Shown: positions 23,576 to 25,378 of the stretch, piece after piece
How positions within the stretch are numbered: position 1 is the first letter of the stretch
Layout: each line of letters starts with the position of its first letter
Assembly: GCA_047639475.1 (NCBI GenBank)
Contig: JBLIOD010000039.1
Coordinates: 1 to 25,378, forward strand
Source: JAAELZ01 sp047639475
GTDB lineage: Bacteria; Pseudomonadota; Gammaproteobacteria; Arenicellales; Poriferihabitantaceae
Length of the DNA stretch: 25,378 nucleotides
Direction: 5' to 3'
Position numbers and translations under genes: made by a program
The notes under the pieces: generated by a model
Told to the model about the DNA's origin: nothing
Database searches by the model: none
The model's input: only the letters and a program-made list of their open reading frames with translations

Positions 23576-24920
23576 GCCATCAACCCCCTTTCCTTTACCC
23601 GTCGGTTTACTTGAAAAAGCGTTAGCATGGATAAATACCCGAGTTCAAGAAGGCTCTGACCCCCAAGCAGGTGCTCAAACCTTTGAAGCTCTCGATAAAG
23701 TATTACAAGGTTCAATCACTGTTGATGGCATCGGTGGCTTGCCGGCGTTCTCATTGTTCACTGATGTAGTGGTACCTTCGGCAAGACCATTTGATCATCC
23801 CACGAGTTTATCATTCGTCGCCTCAGCGCCCACCCCTGGGTCGTTGGCTTTTGATGCGGCGTTGAGTGCAGCAGAGATTTTTGCGGGCAACTGGGATGGC
23901 GGCTCAGGTGCAATTTATGCTGAGAATCAAGCACTACAGTGGTTGATTGATTTAGCCGGTTTGCCCAAGGAGGCGGGCGGGGTATTTGTCTCGGGCGGTA
24001 CGCTGGGTAACTTAAGCGCCCTACATGTTGCGCGCTCAAAGCGTGAATCAGATCTAGGTTCTCGGCCAGTGAGATGGAAGTTGTTAGCCAGTGGCGGCGC
24101 CCATTCGAGTATTGCCGCCGCCGCCCGCGTGATGGATGTCGACCTGGTTCTGGTTGAAGCAGATGAATATGGTCGAATGAAGACGGATGCCCTCGCGGCG
24201 GCAATTCAACATCCTGAAGAAATATTTGCCGTGGTCGCCAACGCTGGCGCAACCAATAGCGGCGCGGTCGATGATCTAGAAGCTATTGCGGCACTGTGCG
24301 GGCCTCACGGTATTTGGTTGCACGTCGATGGCGCCTATGGTTTGGCAGCCTTGGCCTCACCCACCCACAAAAAAGTGTTTGCCGGCATTGAACATGCCGA
24401 CAGCTTTATTGTTGACCCCCACAAGTGGTTATTTGCGCCCTACGATAGTTGCGCGTTGGTGTATCGAGAGCCAAGGCATGCGGCGTTAGCCCATACGCAA
24501 AAAGCGGAATACTTAGAGGTGATAGACAAAACCAGCTGGAACCCCAGTGACTTCGCCATCCACCTTACTCGCCGCGCTAGAGGCTTGCCGCTGTGGTTTT
24601 CATTGGCTACCTATGGCACCAATGCCTATGCACAAGCGATTGATACAGTAATGCAAACGGCTGATGAAATAGCAAAGGGCATCGATGCTTTGCCGCATAT
24701 AGAGTTAGTTATCCCACCCCAGCTGTCGGTCATCTTATTTCGCTGTCCGAATATGTCACTTGAACAGATGCGGCAATGGGCCGAGTCTCATCGACGCAGC
24801 GGCGAATTGTTGTGTTTACCCACTTTTTGGGATGGCGAACCCGTGTTTCGTATTTGTGTTGTCAACCCAGCGACTGAAGCCAACGCTATTCTAAATACCT
24901 TGGCTACGTTAACACCCTAA
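23568..24920 (+). CDS. group II PLP-dependent decarboxylase
   Basis: PLP fold-type I enzyme of 450 residues. Signature elements of group II decarboxylases (aromatic amino acid, glutamate, diaminobutyrate) are present: VSGGTLGNLSAL (141-152), the PLP-stacking histidine in GGAHSSI (H179), HVDGAYGLAAL with D254, and DPHKW with the PLP lysine K286. The usual N-terminal arm and C-terminal domain (LATYGTNAYAQAID, ELLCLPTFWDGEPVFRICV) are there, so it looks complete. The substrate cannot be read from sequence; aromatic amino acids, glutamate or 2,4-diaminobutyrate are all possible. It overlaps the EamA transporter gene by 8 bp (ATGACTAA) and ends inside a terminator. Confidence 0.9.
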   Translation: MTKPSTPFPLPVGLLEKALAWINTRVQEGSDPQAGAQTFEALDKVLQGSITVDGIGGLPAFSLFTDVVVPSARPFDHPTSLSFVASAPTPGSLAFDAALSAAEIFAGNWDGGSGAIYAENQALQWLIDLAGLPKEAGGVFVSGGTLGNLSALHVARSKRESDLGSRPVRWKLLASGGAHSSIAAAARVMDVDLVLVEADEYGRMKTDALAAAIQHPEEIFAVVANAGATNSGAVDDLEAIAALCGPHGIWLHVDGAYGLAALASPTHKKVFAGIEHADSFIVDPHKWLFAPYDSCALVYREPRHAALAHTQKAEYLEVIDKTSWNPSDFAIHLTRRARGLPLWFSLATYGTNAYAQAIDTVMQTADEIAKGIDALPHIELVIPPQLSVILFRCPNMSLEQMRQWAESHRRSGELLCLPTFWDGEPVFRICVVNPATEANAILNTLATLTP

Positions 24921-24934
24921 GGGCAGGGTGTTTT
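24911..24934. terminator. bidirectional terminator overlapping the decarboxylase stop codon
   Basis: AACACCCT (24911-24918) and AGGGTGTT (24925-24932) form a perfect 8-bp stem with a 6-base loop, followed by TT and AAA. The TAA stop lies in the hairpin. It separates convergent genes. Confidence 0.85.
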
Positions 24935-24939
24935 AAAGT

Positions 24940-25378
24940 CTAATCGCCAAAGTGACGCATCGCTTCGCCCTGACAGTTTTCCAGTTGGTCGATCGCTTCA
25001 TCTAATTCTCTTCTAGCTTGTTTTAAAGCGGCTACCCGCGCTTTAGGGCTAAGTTGATTAACCATATTTTGTAGCTGCTGAGCGCAATGTAAGCTCATAT
25101 GGCGGGCATATTCAGCAGAGGCAAGTTCTATGGGGCGGCGTGCACAATTTGGCCTAAGGCGGTGTAATCCGGCGCGGACAAATCACCGTAGGTATAGCCA
25201 TTCACCAAAGTAATGCGATCGCCTTTTTCAAGTAAGGCTTTGGCTCGATGAACCACATAATTGCCTTGCATTAAAATTGCATAGCCAGCACCGGGTAAAT
25301 CAGGCGCCACTGTTCGTTTCAAAGGGACAGGCTCTCCGCTTTTTGATAAGTCAGCAAATTCGTCACGCGTGCCTAAAA
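24940..25378 (-). pseudogene. C-terminal part of a probable Fe(II)/2-oxoglutarate oxygenase, frameshifted, cut by the window edge
   Basis: Minus-strand reading enters at the window edge with GTRDEFADLSKSGEPVPLKR, then PGAGYAILMQGNYVVHRA, then DRITLVNGYTYGD. In the cupin-type oxygenases the distal His (VVHRA) and the Arg of RITLVNGY would be the metal ligand and the 2-oxoglutarate anchor. The frame stops at TAG after VHAAP. Adding one C to the run CCCC at about 25130-25134 restores a continuation, PIELASAEYARHMSLHCAQQ through a helical tail ending at TAG 24940-24942. The missing 5' part is outside the window, so the frameshift is supported only by the smooth continuation. Family call is moderate. 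Confidence 0.6.

Noticed and set aside
23758..24252. 164-residue minus-strand ORF within the decarboxylase
   Set aside because: It is antisense to conserved PLP decarboxylase motifs and has a repetitive, basic composition typical of a shadow frame.
25128..25322. Small 64-residue protein on the minus strand
   Set aside because: It is an internal piece of a longer reading that is open to the window edge on one side and continues after a single-base shift on the other.
1..25378. CRISPR arrays, tRNA or rRNA genes, phage or conjugation genes
   Set aside because: I found no evenly spaced direct repeats, no clover-leaf pattern that I could recognise and no structural or relaxase genes. A tRNAscan or CRISPR search was not possible here.

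Overview
This 25.4-kb window looks like chromosome of a marine-type gammaproteobacterium. The support is the gene set (ComEC, a YcfD/RoxA-type L16 hydroxylase, HemL, UvrD, DNA polymerase II, cytoplasmic AnsA, Slp lipoproteins) and a moderate GC content. I cannot name the genus. There are no rRNA or tRNA genes, CRISPR arrays, phage genes or intact mobile elements.

Layout. 0-3.9 kb (+): comEC and the ribosomal oxygenase roxA, closed by a bidirectional terminator. 3.9-7.0 kb (-): a complete glycine-betaine-type ABC importer, proX-proW-proV in transcription order, with a 344-bp upstream region carrying a perfect palindrome and repeated motifs. 7.3-8.6 kb (-): hemL. 8.6-9.0 kb: a divergent intergenic region filled by two long imperfect hairpins. 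9.0-11.15 kb (+): uvrD with a terminator. 11.2-11.7 kb: gene-poor, holding the N-terminal remnant of an IS1380-like transposase. 11.7-12.4 kb: a Rieske ferredoxin and a TfoX N-terminal-domain protein, convergent with 1 bp between them. 12.5-15.1 kb (-): ansA, a DUF2288 protein and an alpha/beta hydrolase-OsmC fusion. 15.1-18.6 kb: a small secreted protein with a stop codon in its signal peptide, an EamA transporter, a broken 3-hydroxyacyl-CoA dehydrogenase and a divergent frameshifted LysR regulator. 18.6-21.0 kb (+): polB. 21.2-22.5 kb: a short NTF2-like protein and a tandem slp pair, one frameshifted. 22.7-24.9 kb (+): an EamA transporter overlapping a group II PLP decarboxylase. 24.9 kb to the end (-): the frameshifted C-terminal part of a probable Fe(II)/2-oxoglutarate oxygenase.

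The main unexpected result is that the second half is rich in decaying accessory genes that six-frame translation hides. I reconstructed lesions in the dehydrogenase (three), its divergent LysR regulator, one slp copy, the terminal oxygenase and the small secreted protein, beside a transposase remnant and a possibly truncated NTF2 protein. The housekeeping genes between them are intact. Two of the lesions are single missing bases in C-runs, so sequencing error has to be excluded for those.

Other points of interest are the paired hairpin repeats upstream of hemL/uvrD, the operator-like palindrome upstream of proXWV, several starts with a -10-like hexamer 5-7 bases upstream and no Shine-Dalgarno (possible leaderless mRNAs), and the transporter-decarboxylase pair, which may form an amine-producing and exporting module. 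I did not find a clearly new multi-gene defence or metabolic system.
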